A stretch of DNA of 64,000 nucleotides from assembly GCA_963277665.1 (NCBI GenBank), contig OY728159.1, forward strand, positions 1,017,685,343 to 1,017,749,342, written 5' to 3'. Within the stretch, counting starts at the first letter, position 1. The number at the start of each line of letters is the position of its first letter. The notes under the pieces were generated by a model. The model did no database searches and had not been told where the DNA came from. It worked only from the letters and a program-made list of their open reading frames with translations. This stretch comes from Viscum album (lineage: Eukaryota; Streptophyta; Magnoliopsida; Santalales; Viscaceae). A program made the position numbers and the translations under genes. Below, piece by piece: positions 46,771 to 58,522 of this stretch.

Positions 46771-47695
46771 TTATCCCCAACATTGGTCTTTTCATCCCTG
46801 GAATGATGAAAACCACCATTTTACTGAAAGATATTATACCATTTCTCCACCATTTCCTTCTCACATTGCAATGTTTCATCCTAAATCATACCATGTTTCC
46901 ATAAAACCCACACTAGACCAAATATTATTCACACATAAGACTTTCTATTGACTATCCAAAATCTATATCGGCATATGAACCAATGTAGAAACTCACTCAA
47001 GGTAAACATGATCCACTTGAATCATATGGTCAGTATTAGGTGATAACTCTTAAATTGAGATCCATGAAACACATTATTCATTGAACTAAACCTTGGCGGA
47101 AAATATAACTTCTAGTCCACCTCACCAAACCAATTATGTTTCTCAAAATGACCTATGTATTGAGGAGATAACATACCTTGATTTAGAAAATGATGATGAC
47201 CAAGTGTTATAGAGATTCTCAAGAACACATGATCACTCACATCAAATAAAAATGACCATTGATGATGATATGCAAATGATTTCTACAAATATGAGCTGTC
47301 TTGATCCTCTTACTGATCAACTGAATCATCTCCATTATCTCTTGCATAAGCCTTGATCCAACTAGTGAAGTCTCACTAGTTTCCACCCAACAAAGTGAAT
47401 AACAATAAGGATGCCCATAAAATGCTTCAAAATGAGCTATATGTATATATTTCTAAGAACTATTGTTATAAGAAAACTACACTAGTGGTATGTGGTTATC
47501 CCACAAGCCACTAAAATCCATTACACAATCCCTAAGAATATTTTAAAACATTTTTATCATCATTTAAGATTTTCAATCCATTAGAGTAATATACTTCATG
47601 ATTATAGTCAAATAATTACCAAGGGAATTATGTTGTAATTTCCAAAAACAAAACATAAAAGTCTGATCTTAGTATGATTGTTTTTTATTCGTTTT
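46771..47695 (-). pseudogene. Second integrase-tail remnant of a D-type element (minus strand)
   Basis: This aligns with the D interior in two pieces: 46771-47150 with 28066-28470, and 47160-47690 with 35871-36400 (for example a shared 'acacatgatc' block at 47228 and 35908). It therefore shows what the D interior looked like before LTR E was inserted. Homology stops near 47695, where region H begins. The short frame at 46763 is on the wrong strand and not supported. Confidence 0.6.
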
Positions 47696-50600
47696 CTGGG
47701 TGGTACATCACCTATAAAGATGTGATGATTGTTTCCTTGCATTACCACTTTCCAAAGGTGAGGGAATCCATCACTTATTCAAGGATGTTTACTCCTTGAT
47801 CGAAATATAATGATGGGATTCCAATCTCTCCTCCGGTGGATTCCTCCTCAGAACTCTTCATCTAGTTTGGGTCTCCCCTAAATATTAAGATGTTGTTTGT
47901 GAAACTCTTCCTTATGCAATATAATTTTGGACACCGATTAATTACACAGCTTCTTTCAAGACATTCGATGGGGTCAAGTCATGGAAGCAAACTTTGATTA
48001 GTGGAGTAGTCACATTGGGCATCACTGGCATGTCTGTGTGTGGGGATACTAGTACATCTTTATTCCTTCCCCTTATGATAGGGCTTCTCAAGGGTGTTGA
48101 AGCCTGAGGAATCCTAGCTCGAGTGTAGGGGATTGTATGCCATAGGCCTATCTCCAAGGATATCCTTAGATTACCAGGTTTAACATGGGGTATGCCATGA
48201 GTTTAATGTGTAGAAAAGATATATCAGGCTAATCAAAACACTGATGGGAGTGGATCAGATCAGTACATCCCTAGGAGTGAGAACCTAGGAGGTTTACTAG
48301 ATGGGTGGATCAAGATGCCCAATGAGGACGAATCTGAGGTGGTGTGTGCCATAGAGGGAATACATCCCATCGTAAAGGATGATCTGAACACCTCAAGGGG
48401 AAGATGAAAGGAAGTTTGGGTCTCGACAAATAAGACACCAAGGTTTACCATTGATAGGGATTGAACATCATGGAGGCCTCCTACGTACGCAGCATAGAAG
48501 ATAGGGATCCAGAAACATGTATTTCAAGCGGGTGAATCATGGTATTGAGGTGTACACAATGGAAAACGACTCCAATACATGTGGGGTATTATAGGTGGTT
48601 ATCTATCTAGGTGTTACCAAGAAGCAGTGAGGTGAATGGGGCTTACACACTGTTAGTTTCCCAAATGGATGGCATGATTTCATTGGGATACGATGGCCTG
48701 AGTGAAATCAGTTTGGATATGGATGATGTTTTGAAGGATGGAATGGAACTGAGGACCAGTGCGAAGGTGACAGTGTGGAGCTTGAACCTCAAAGATTCAT
48801 ACTGTTTATCCCTATGGAAATGAATCAACGACCATGTAGTTCTAGAAATGGTGTGATGTGTCACCTGGGGAGGCGGCTCATGAGAATGGATGCATGGATG
48901 TGACTCAAAGTAATTAGAACCTTTGGGTTGGGGCATGACCTTCCCGAAACACAATGTCTCAATGGAGAGACTAGGATGAGACATGAATGACATGCTTGAA
49001 CCTCATGAAGGATTCCTTTATATCCCAGTAGGAGGGAATCAAAGTCTACATAGTTCACGATGGGGCATATAATCTAGGTGTAAAAAAATTAAAGAAACCT
49101 AGAGAAATACTGAGGATTATGCATGGTTAGAAGTGTATCACAAGTGGGTAACTCTTAGTTAGAGGAGTATGGATTGAGTGTGGGGCTTATTCCTTGTTAG
49201 CTACCCAAGAACTATTCTGACACCACTAAAGAGTAGACCAAGGATGTGGGTCCCTACAAAGGGTACACCAATGTTTAACAATGTTTGGGATTGAATCTCT
49301 GGGAGTCTTCATACATACCTTATTTAGGATATAGGTATAAAAAACCATATAGTTCAATATCATACATTTTAGTTTCATGCCAGATAAGGGTAAGACGTCG
49401 TGAAGTGGTCGGGACTGATGGGTGATGGGATTGAACCTAAGAGAGGCTTCCTACGTATTCCTATGGTAGGGAATCAAAGTTCACGTAGTTCAGTTGAGAG
49501 TGATGGGGATTACATAATAAGGAGTCCCCAAGATAATTTCACAGTCGATGGTTACTCTAAGTCCACATGAGTCATGCTTTGTGTGAGAAATAAGAGGAAA
49601 AAAAGGCCTGACAATCGCGTTGCGAAAGGTTCATCTGTGAGGAATGGAGCTGGGGTTACACATGGTTAGCAGCCCAAAAAAATGAATATTGGAACTTAAT
49701 CCATGAGGTAAGCCTGAGTAGGGGTTTATATGTACAATAAGGACATGGTTACTATACTCGGAACACCCTGTCAAGTTGGGTTGGGGATTACACAAAGATT
49801 GATCGAGGTGCACATGGTTAAAAAGCTCAGAGGGAAATAGGAGTGAGAAGGAGCTGACACACATCCCCTTTAGAGTCCCCTATGGACTTGAATCTTATGC
49901 AGAGATCACAGTTTAACATCATATGTTGTGGATTCAGGTGCTTTCCAGTTTAACGTAATGCATCTCGGATGGTGGGGATTTGCTTCTCACCCCTATGACA
50001 TACATAACTAGCAAGCATTAATCCTTAGTGAAGGGAAGGAATTGGAAATTCCATATGGATATGGGGTTGTGGAGTAATCCATTAATGGGCTCATGTTAGT
50101 GTGACTATGTGAAGAAAAAACAACCATTAGCATGCCTATGGAAAGAAGAATGAGGCCAAGAAATGAAACATGAATAACTTCCAAATGGACCTGGAAATCA
50201 CTTCGTACAAACATGGAGGTTTATGTGGGATAAGTAGGCACAAGAAAAGGCTATTTCATGTAATAGGGGCACATACATGGTGCATTAGGTTAAGGAAAAA
50301 ACATGGAGTGCATAAAGAGGGGCGCACACAAGATTGAAGGGTTGCATGGAAGATGAGGGAACATGCACAATATTGGATGGTTGCGTACAAAATGAGTGGC
50401 TGCGTGTAAGGGGAAACCCTATGCGCAAGACTGGCACAACACAAGGGAAAAAATTCATGCAAGAGGAATATTTTGTGTGCAATTGTCTTAGAGTAAAATG
50501 AAATGGGCAAGGATCAAGCCCTAGTGGGCCCACCTGAAGGAGGACCCATGGGAGTCCTATCGTGCAAGATATAGTACCTTGAGGCCATGCATTTCCTATG

Positions 50601-51770
50601 GTCGTATAAGGCTCATATTTCACATAGAAGAGCATTAGTTAATCTTCTGTAACCTTCCCCTAAAGTGTGGGGGTACACTTCTATTTATAGCCAAAAACTT
50701 CAGTAGTAGTGCACAAGGCGAGTGGTGTGAAAGTGGATTTTGACATCGCGTTGGGGAACATAAGATATTGTGTTCCTTTTCCGATATTGTGTGCAAGTCC
50801 AATTTATTTCAGGATGATGAATTGGATGTTTGTTTCAGTAGGTTTCAGTGGAAAATCCTATTTGGTGTCACATTGGTCGTGAAAGATCTTGCATGTAATT
50901 TCCCATCCGGAATTCAATTTTCAGTCTTGCGTGTTGGACCAATTTATTTCACACTTCTTCCTTGGGTATTATTTAGAGGGTGGACATGGAAGCCTCCATT
51001 TGACATCTCATTGGGCACATAATATATTGCACACAATTTTCCATCTTGCATGCTGTCCTCGGAACCTGCACACACCTCCCTTGGGAGACTCTAGATTGTT
51101 CACTAATTCAAAATAGGCCTTTGGTTTGTACAACAGTGTCCATTAATGGACTAAACCAAAATTCCGTGCCAAAAAATGACCCCCCTTAGAATTGGAGCTG
51201 CAGGGGAACCTGGAGGTCAGAATCTGAGGGACACATTGAAATGAATAGTTCTTAGCAGTAGTGCTCTCAAGAATTCCCATTCGACACGCAAACCACTTCC
51301 ACTTACGCTAAGGGTCGTTCTTCAGATATAAATAAGAAGGGGGTCATTAAAATTTTACTTTCTTGTGTGATAATAAACCTTTATATCATGCATGAAAGAT
51401 CATTCTTTATTCTAGAAAATTCTTTGATTTGGTATGCACCTTCCACGAAACCACAAAATCTTTCACACTGCTTCTAATTCTTCTACACACCTGACTTAGC
51501 CATATTTTGTTCATGGACTAAGCCAATATTACGAAAAACAAACTATCTTGCATGACAGAAACCCATTCTTTCATGCAATCCACTTTGTAAATTTTAAGAC
51601 CTAATATAAATTGCTACTAAATAGACCAATTCTAGGATGGAAGATGGGGATTCTACACAGAGGACCCAGATGATCACAAAACCTCATATTCATCACATGA
51701 GAAGGGTCATGTTTGATAATCAAATGATTATTCGGCATACATACACAAGATGAAAATGATTACATTTTGA
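47696..51770. mobile_element. Region H, left part: non-coding repeat with hairpin motifs
   Basis: Base composition shifts here towards more G and C, and homology to D ends. Several degenerate copies of one motif occur at 48459-48540, 48996-49056, 49289-49355 and 49429-49491. The pattern is a GATTGAAC-like start, then TCCTACGTAT, a short inverted repeat and a TAGTTC end. A second motif (GGGGCTTACAC...GTTAGC..CCCA) occurs near 48640, 49179 and 49651. Such motif arrays recall non-coding parts of Tat/Ogre-lineage elements, which is an inference from memory of the type. Many short frames are open on both strands but I recognise no domain in them. Borders are approximate. Confidence 0.4.
48459..49491 (+). 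repeat. Cluster of degenerate hairpin motifs, left side of region H
   Basis: Four copies. The clearest is 49429-49491, with ATTCC-tatggta-GGGAAT inside and CACGTAGTTC at its end. Copy 48996-49056 has TCCCAGTAGGAGGGAATC and ends TACATAGTTC. The other two are weaker. Confidence 0.55.
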
Positions 51771-51779
51771 GTGATAGTC

Positions 51780-54700
51780 TACAAATATGGAACTTCGGTA
51801 TCCTGGAAGAGGTGATGATGCCAGGCTTTGAGACCGATATGCCCCGATCATGGGTAACACACGAGTATAGCCTTCTATAGTTCAACATCATGAGAAATGG
51901 TCGCCCCACTAGGGAGATGCAAAACATGGCCATTTACATCCTGAATCTAAAGACCAGGACTATTGTAGGGAGTGATCCAACTCCTGAGTAATCTCTGGCT
52001 CACTATGAGATCACATTCAGAAGTATTATTACCGAAGAGACCAATGGTTGGAAAGAATGAGACTTCAGTTCTGGGGGAAATTTTACAAGTTAACGAGCAT
52101 GGGCGTACTGGGTGTTCCAGACATGTGAGGAGTTCAGGGCGGAGCTACGATCTATTAGGATTTTTGAAGCTGTGGGTACATCATAGTTTTACTTCTACCA
52201 TCAGCAAGACCTGGTACCGAAGATTCTTAGTCGGTGGTCTCCCTACACAAATACCTTCCACCTCCACTATAGGGAGGTATGAATTAGACTATGGGACATT
52301 CATTTCATAATAGGAATTCACCAATAAGGGTACCATTATGATGAGTTCCTTCCAATAGAGAATGTTTTGGGGGATAGGATGTGAACCCCCAATATGACAT
52401 GGCATCTATTGGAGCTGGCTAAGGGGAAGTTTAAAATAATGTACATCATGAAGGATATATCCTATTTGGGATGTTTTAGTCTATTTCTAATGTAGGACAA
52501 GGTAGTCAAAATTCTAGGCCGAGGGAATAAGTACCCAAATAAATAACAAAGGGGGAAGGCGAGATCTTACCGGATGATCCTGGAAGAAAGTGAGTACCGA
52601 TCAGGGGTATTTAGCATAAATGAAAGTCAGGACCCGAATTCATGATACACTGAGTTCCTTACCACATTTCTGAGGGGGTGGCTTCTTTATATGAGGAATA
52701 TGAGTATGGGGGTTCGTCTATGGATACTAGTGATAAAATTAATCATGTCATGGAAATAATAAGGTTAATCTGGGGGTTCCCATATTGGCCAGGCTGTAAA
52801 ACATTCTGGGACACATCTCAAGGGGAAGAACTCCCAAGAGTATATGTAGACCATTCCAAATTCTTTAGGGCTGGGATGTAGGTCATTATGGTGGGTATGA
52901 ATTCCAGAATTACGACCTCCCTCTATGTGATGGTCTGCGACCATCCATGCTAAACATTTCCGGAATTCACCCTTTGATGCTTAAAGAGGAAGAGGTCAAA
53001 CTCAAGATTGGAAACCATGAAAATATCAACTCACATCTATTTCAGACCTGAGATTTCTAGATGGTAGATGATGTGAGAGGCCCATTTGAGTAGAGGGAAT
53101 ACATTGAAAGCATCATAAGCTGTGTGCTGGTAGCCCATATTGATGGAAAAAGATTTTTCCAACCCTATTTTCCGATGAAGTTTTTCAGGAAACATGGGTC
53201 CATGAAGAAGATGGTGAAGAAAGTATATATAGTGTTTCAGGAAGAGATACATCCTTTCATCCTTCGCAAACTATAGATCATGTTCACGACTACTGGTTTT
53301 GGTGAAGTCATCACCCTTCCCCAAACTGATATCAATAACGACCTATCAATAGAGTTTGCAGATCATTGGATAAAAACATTCCTAGAGGTGACTCTGTTGA
53401 AATGCATTTGACATATCAAGGTGGCCAACATGGGGTATGGATAATGATGAAGCAGACGAGATACTACTGGGGAGTTGAGACAAGGAATAAGAAAGGAAAC
53501 TTAAATTGCATGGGTTGGAACTTCGTCAGCAGGAGTGTCGTAAGGTCATAATGTGCCTCTGCCTTCTGAAGAGGGGTGGTCCCGTGGAAGACCACATGGT
53601 CTAGATAGGGAACTCCCTAGGAAGAAACGAAGACATATTACGAAGCCAACCACTGATTCCATTTTCACATCTCTATTGTCCACCTGAAAAAAATTACTAC
53701 AATCTATGTCCACTAAAGAGTTGTGGTGGAGATAGGTGTGCACTGGGCTTGACCAACCAGGCATAGGGTGCATTCAGGTGGTAGAGTGGGTGATCTTTCA
53801 TCACCGAAATGCATACCTAATATCCATGGATATTTATGCATTCCCACATGGGTGGTATGAAGAACTACATATCCTTGTGAATGAAATTCTTGGCCAAGAT
53901 CACAACCTGTAAGAGCTGTCGTCTGAGGATGATGACAACAATGAAAAAGATGAAGAAGGGGAGAAAGAGGAGGAATAGGAAGAAGAGGAAGAGATGGAAG
54001 TAGAAGAGGTAGAGAAGGAGGTTTTGAGTGAAGTTCCTATAGGTGAAAGACCTTAGGAACCAACCAAAGTCTATGCCATCCTAGGTGAGAGCGGAAAAAT
54101 TGCAGGTTCTGATGTGGAATTGGATGAAAAAATTGAGGTCAATATCAAATCTTATCTCTACTAGAATTTCTCTATTCATAACACGAATCCACTGACCAAA
54201 CATTTCCTTGTTTAGGGACACATCGATGATGATGTCCAAAAATCTTCCCCTGTAGGGGATGATTGTACCCCTGGATGTGGATGAACATCGTCATGAATTT
54301 GCATCTGGGACTGAGCAGGGTGCGGTACTGACCATGGTTGAAGTGGTCGAAGGGCCATTTATGATTGAAGTGGTCAGTGATAATAAAATAAGAGGGGATG
54401 AAATGGTGACCTCAGAGTCTCAAGCTATTCCCACTGCTCAAGAGCTAGTGATGATCATTGAATTAACAAGAACCGAGGGATCTTCTGTGGTGGTTTCTCC
54501 TACCGTGACATAGGCACTAGACACTGTTGTGCTTGGATCTTGTAAGTTTCTACCTTTGATGGATCACATATTTTATTGGGGAACTTGGCTAACCAAAATA
54601 TCAGTTCCCAATGCAGTGATCGCAAGGTTGGAGGATCAAAAAACTATCGAGTCTGGAACATCTACAGAGGCTTTACCAGTGATTTCAGTTGCTTGTGTAG

Positions 54701-55483
54701 AGTCAATTATTCAAGCTTGTACAAACCTAGCACCCAGTGAAGAAGGAGATACAATCATGGGAGATGTTGCTGCTAGGGTTGAGCTCCATACATGAAGGGG
54801 TGAGGTTTCTGAATAAAAAAGAGTGCCAGGAGGGGACCCTAATGTGGAACTCTTGGCTATATTTCCTGAGTATAGGTCTGAATTTCTAGAGGATATGAAT
54901 TAATCTGGTCCTAACATGAATGAGGAGATCGAGATGACTTGACAAAAGGCATGTAAATGCATCAAATACTTACTCAATGAATCATAGGCAGAATGGATGA
55001 GTTGTATGGGGTCACATCAAACATGGATGCACATTCTCTATGTTGGAGGGGTGGATTCTCACAATCTTTATATAATAATCCATTATTATATGGATGAGAA
55101 GATACAAGAGAGTATCCAATGCTCTGATATTTCCCATTTTCGGAAAGAATCAGATAATACCCAAAAGTTTATTGGGGATGATTAGGAAGTATGATGCCTT
55201 AAAGATAAAGCAAATGAAAAGTGGAATTTATCATGAACCATTATAATCTTATTGAATGATTGAGGGCCCATCTGGTGAATTCCCAAGAAAAATCCATGTA
55301 GGCAAGACATCAAATTATTGAGTTCCAAGATGAGTAGGAACAAATTTATGCCAAAGCTAATGAGCACTGCTCCATATCTACTGATGAAGAGAGGGAGCTC
55401 AAGGAGTATGAAGTAGGCTTGGAGGCAACAATCCAAAAGGTGGAAACACTAGAGAAATACATCAAAGGGGATGATCTATAAGG
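51780..55483 (+). pseudogene. Broken gene with plant-mobile-domain-like region, acidic stretch and coiled-coil-like end
   Basis: No long frame is left, but pieces in successive frames resemble plant mobile domain (PMD) proteins, found in host MAIN-type proteins and in genes carried by transposons. Near 52130-52350 there is FEAVGTS, then PKILSRWSPYTNTFH, and after a stop YHYDEFLPIENVLG. Near 52645-52680 YTEFLTTFLRGWLL is seen. Near 53125-53220 HIDGKRFFQPYFPMKFFRK resembles the end of the domain. An acidic stretch (Glu/Asp-rich) follows at 53930-54040. Open pieces at 54259-54513 and 54529-54795 have no known domain, and a Lys/Glu-rich, coiled-coil-like end stops near 55483. The domain call is by pattern memory only. 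Confidence 0.45.
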
Positions 55484-58420
55484 GCCATGTTTTGGCCAAA
55501 CTCATAAACATACCTTTTTCTTTGTTTTTCTATCCCAAATTGTGTTCATGGACTTATTATTTTCTTTCTTTCTTATTTTATTTCCCTTTGACAAGAACTT
55601 TGAAGTAATTAGTGATCAATCCCAAAGATCATGTGGTTCATTCCCAGTGTGATAAACAAGATAAGAACACATAATTATTCACTTTGTGTATGAGAGTTCG
55701 ACATACATGGGTTCTAAATGACCACCTGGAGTTTTTTGAAACAAAATAGGGGTCTTGTCTAGAGAATAGGGTCCTCAGAGCATCCAAAATTCTCTTCCCA
55801 ATATACTCTAGTGCACAAGAGGGATGAATATAGGGGTGTCAGAATAAATCTGAAAAAAGGGGAATGAGGAATTTGAATTATGATACCCAAAATTCGGAAT
55901 GCAGTGAGGGTGGAATGCAGATGGAGGATATCTATTGACTAAATTCGAGACACATCATTTGAATTTCATTACCCTAAAATGGGAACAAAAAAGAGGGTTA
56001 ACCATTGACCGCATGAAAAAACATAGGGCCAAATCGAAGTGTTGTCTGATGTCCTTTAGAACATTGGCCTAGGACAGCAGGAAAGCCTTAAGGGTTAGCA
56101 TCCTAACCATTAAGGGGTTCCTTTAGATGTGAAAGGGAATGAGGATCTGAATAATGGGGAACAAAAAGTGTGGTGTGGAGCGGAGAGTTGTTCGAATGGA
56201 CTCCAACACTCCTGAAATTATGCCATCTTGATGAAAGTAAACTGGGTGAGCATATCGGTCTGAATTGATATTAGACCTACTTTCAGGAGGGACATATATG
56301 GAAACGACCTAAGATAGCCTACAATTTTATATCATGAAAATGAGGATGATGCATGGAATAGTTTAATGTCATATGAACAGAGTGTTGGACATAGTTTAAT
56401 GTCATACTGTATGAACCCTGGTCAATAATTTAAAGTCATGTTACACAAACAGGTGAATCCTTGTTTAGGGTCATAGAGTTTGGACCATAATTAGGGGTGA
56501 ATAACCTGGATAGTTAACAATCTTGGGGATGGTCCTGTGGTGAAATTCCTAGGTTTTTCTACATATCCCATAAAGATGAGAATAAATCCAAACAAAGGTA
56601 TTAAAAAAAACATGGTGAGAGACCAACACTGTTAGGGAAATCATTTCTGGCAGGGAAGTTGATGCATCCCATAATTATGATGGGGCATCCTGAACATGAT
56701 CAGGGTAAGTCCATAGTTTAAATTCATTCATCAAGTAAATTGGTATCCTAAGGAAGAAATGTGTGAGGTAGTTTATTACCCAGTGTGAATGAGTAACAGA
56801 GAGGTATGTGCCACATCACACATTCTTGGAAGGGAATTTGGGGATGAGAAGCCCAAGATATGGAGTTTACCATCCAGTTGGTTGGTCCCGGGAATCAGAT
56901 TTATGAATGTCTCTATATATCCTACATGGGATGGAATCAAGCCTTATTCAGTTCTTTGTATTCTGAACAGTTTATCTTCATGTGGTGAGGATGATAGTGT
57001 CATAGTTTATGGTCATATGGTAGGAACAATGGGTCACACCATCTTGTATATATATATTACCCTACCAAAACCACTAATCCTATATGATCCATGCTTAGTG
57101 TAGGAAACAAGGAGTATTATCAGGCCTTACCTATATAACAGGAGCATGCAATGGTGAAAAAGAGAATGATGGGTGGGGAAATTCCTAGACAAACCAACAT
57201 TCCTACTTGACGTGCACGAATTTGCAGAGTTATAACACCGGGGGTGTTGAGGATATATAAAAGGGAAAGGGGAATTCAACATGAGATTCAAAATATTCAA
57301 TATTTGGGATGAAATGGGAGTATCACAATAATGCAGGATAACTTTTTACGATGTTCGAAACACAACATCCATTTTGTGTTAACCTAGAATGGGAACAAAC
57401 AAATGAGAGTCGACCTCGAACCATATTCACGATTTGAGACCTGTATCAAATGTCATTTGAGATCTTTTGGGGCATTGGACCAAAGAAGTAAGTGATCCAT
57501 GAGGCTAAGAATATATACCATAAAGGGGTTCATTCAGATGTGAAAGAAGATCGAAACCATTATAAAGGGAGACATGAGGCTTGGAAATAGATGAGAACAT
57601 GTCCTTACAGAACCCAACACTCTATATTTTAAACCATAGTGTATATGACCACATTGATGAGGTATAATTGAGGTTTATAAGTCCAGATAAGAAGTGGAAA
57701 AAATGGGTTGATGAACCTAGGGCTAGACCCGAAGAGGAAATGTTCGGCTATTCTTACGTATCCCATGAGTATGGGAATCACACCAGACATAGTTCTTGAA
57801 ACTCCATCCAGTTTAACATCATGAAATAAGGACACAAGAGGCAAAGGAAGGGGGATCCCTATAGGGAAGTACATGTCATGGATATTATAAACCCAATGTG
57901 AATGAGGACTAAATATTTCCTCACCACACCACGTGCTTCCGACAGAGTTTGGGCCAAGGGACTGAAAAGAAGGTAGGATTTGAGGTATCTGGGGAAGGAC
58001 AAGAAGAAAAACTGTCCAAGTGTTCCTACATATCCCATGATAATGGGAATCAATCCAGACATATTTCTTGAAAACGGTATGGTAGGATACCAATTCCAAA
58101 AAACAATATCATGATGGTCTAACTCATTCACATAAAGAAGAAGAATTTGATGGATCTTGTTTGTTCTTAAGTGTGGGTGTGTTTTTTTGGAACAAAAACC
58201 CAGGATGGAAAATTTAGGAATCACTATAGGAACCAATACATATGCAGGCTTTGAAAAAATGGCATGGTGGTTGACTGATGCCAAACATGATTCCCTCTCA
58301 AGAGAGGACACCATAATGTGGTTTCATTTTTCATCATGAGTCTGGGGTGATAACATCAAATTTTATGGTCATATGATAGGACCATCCCCTGAACATTAAT
58401 GTCGTGCGACAAATAAAAAA
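55484..58420. repeat. Region H, right part: about 1.4 kb tandem duplication with hairpin motifs
   Basis: Two diverged units can be matched: 'atgggaacaaa' at 55976 and 57387, 'aaggggttc' with 'agatgtgaaag' near 56115 and 57525, and 'tttatggtcatatg' near 57006 and 58363. Offsets are 1.36-1.45 kb. Hairpin motifs occur near 56541-56600, 56889-56962, 57731-57806 and 58008-58070, and the last two contain TCCCAT-gagt-ATGGGA and TCCCAT-gata-ATGGGA. Frames at 56789, 57629 and 57859 have no known domain. This could be the non-coding 3' part of the element that carried the PMD-like gene. Confidence 0.5.
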
Positions 58421-58522
58421 TATTTTAAAGTCATATGGGATGAGACAATGATGTTATTAATATTTTCATGACTTATTATATTCCCCCTTTACTTATTTTA
58501 TATGAAATGTGCATAATTTGTG
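58421..58522. other. Short AT-rich spacer
   Basis: About 100 bp between region H and the Athila LTR. I see no motif. The exact start of the LTR may lie inside it. Confidence 0.3.

Noticed and set aside
57629..58314. Two overlapping minus-strand frames of about 150 codons
   Set aside because: They overlap each other in different frames, lie in the tandemly duplicated non-coding part of region H, and match no family I know.
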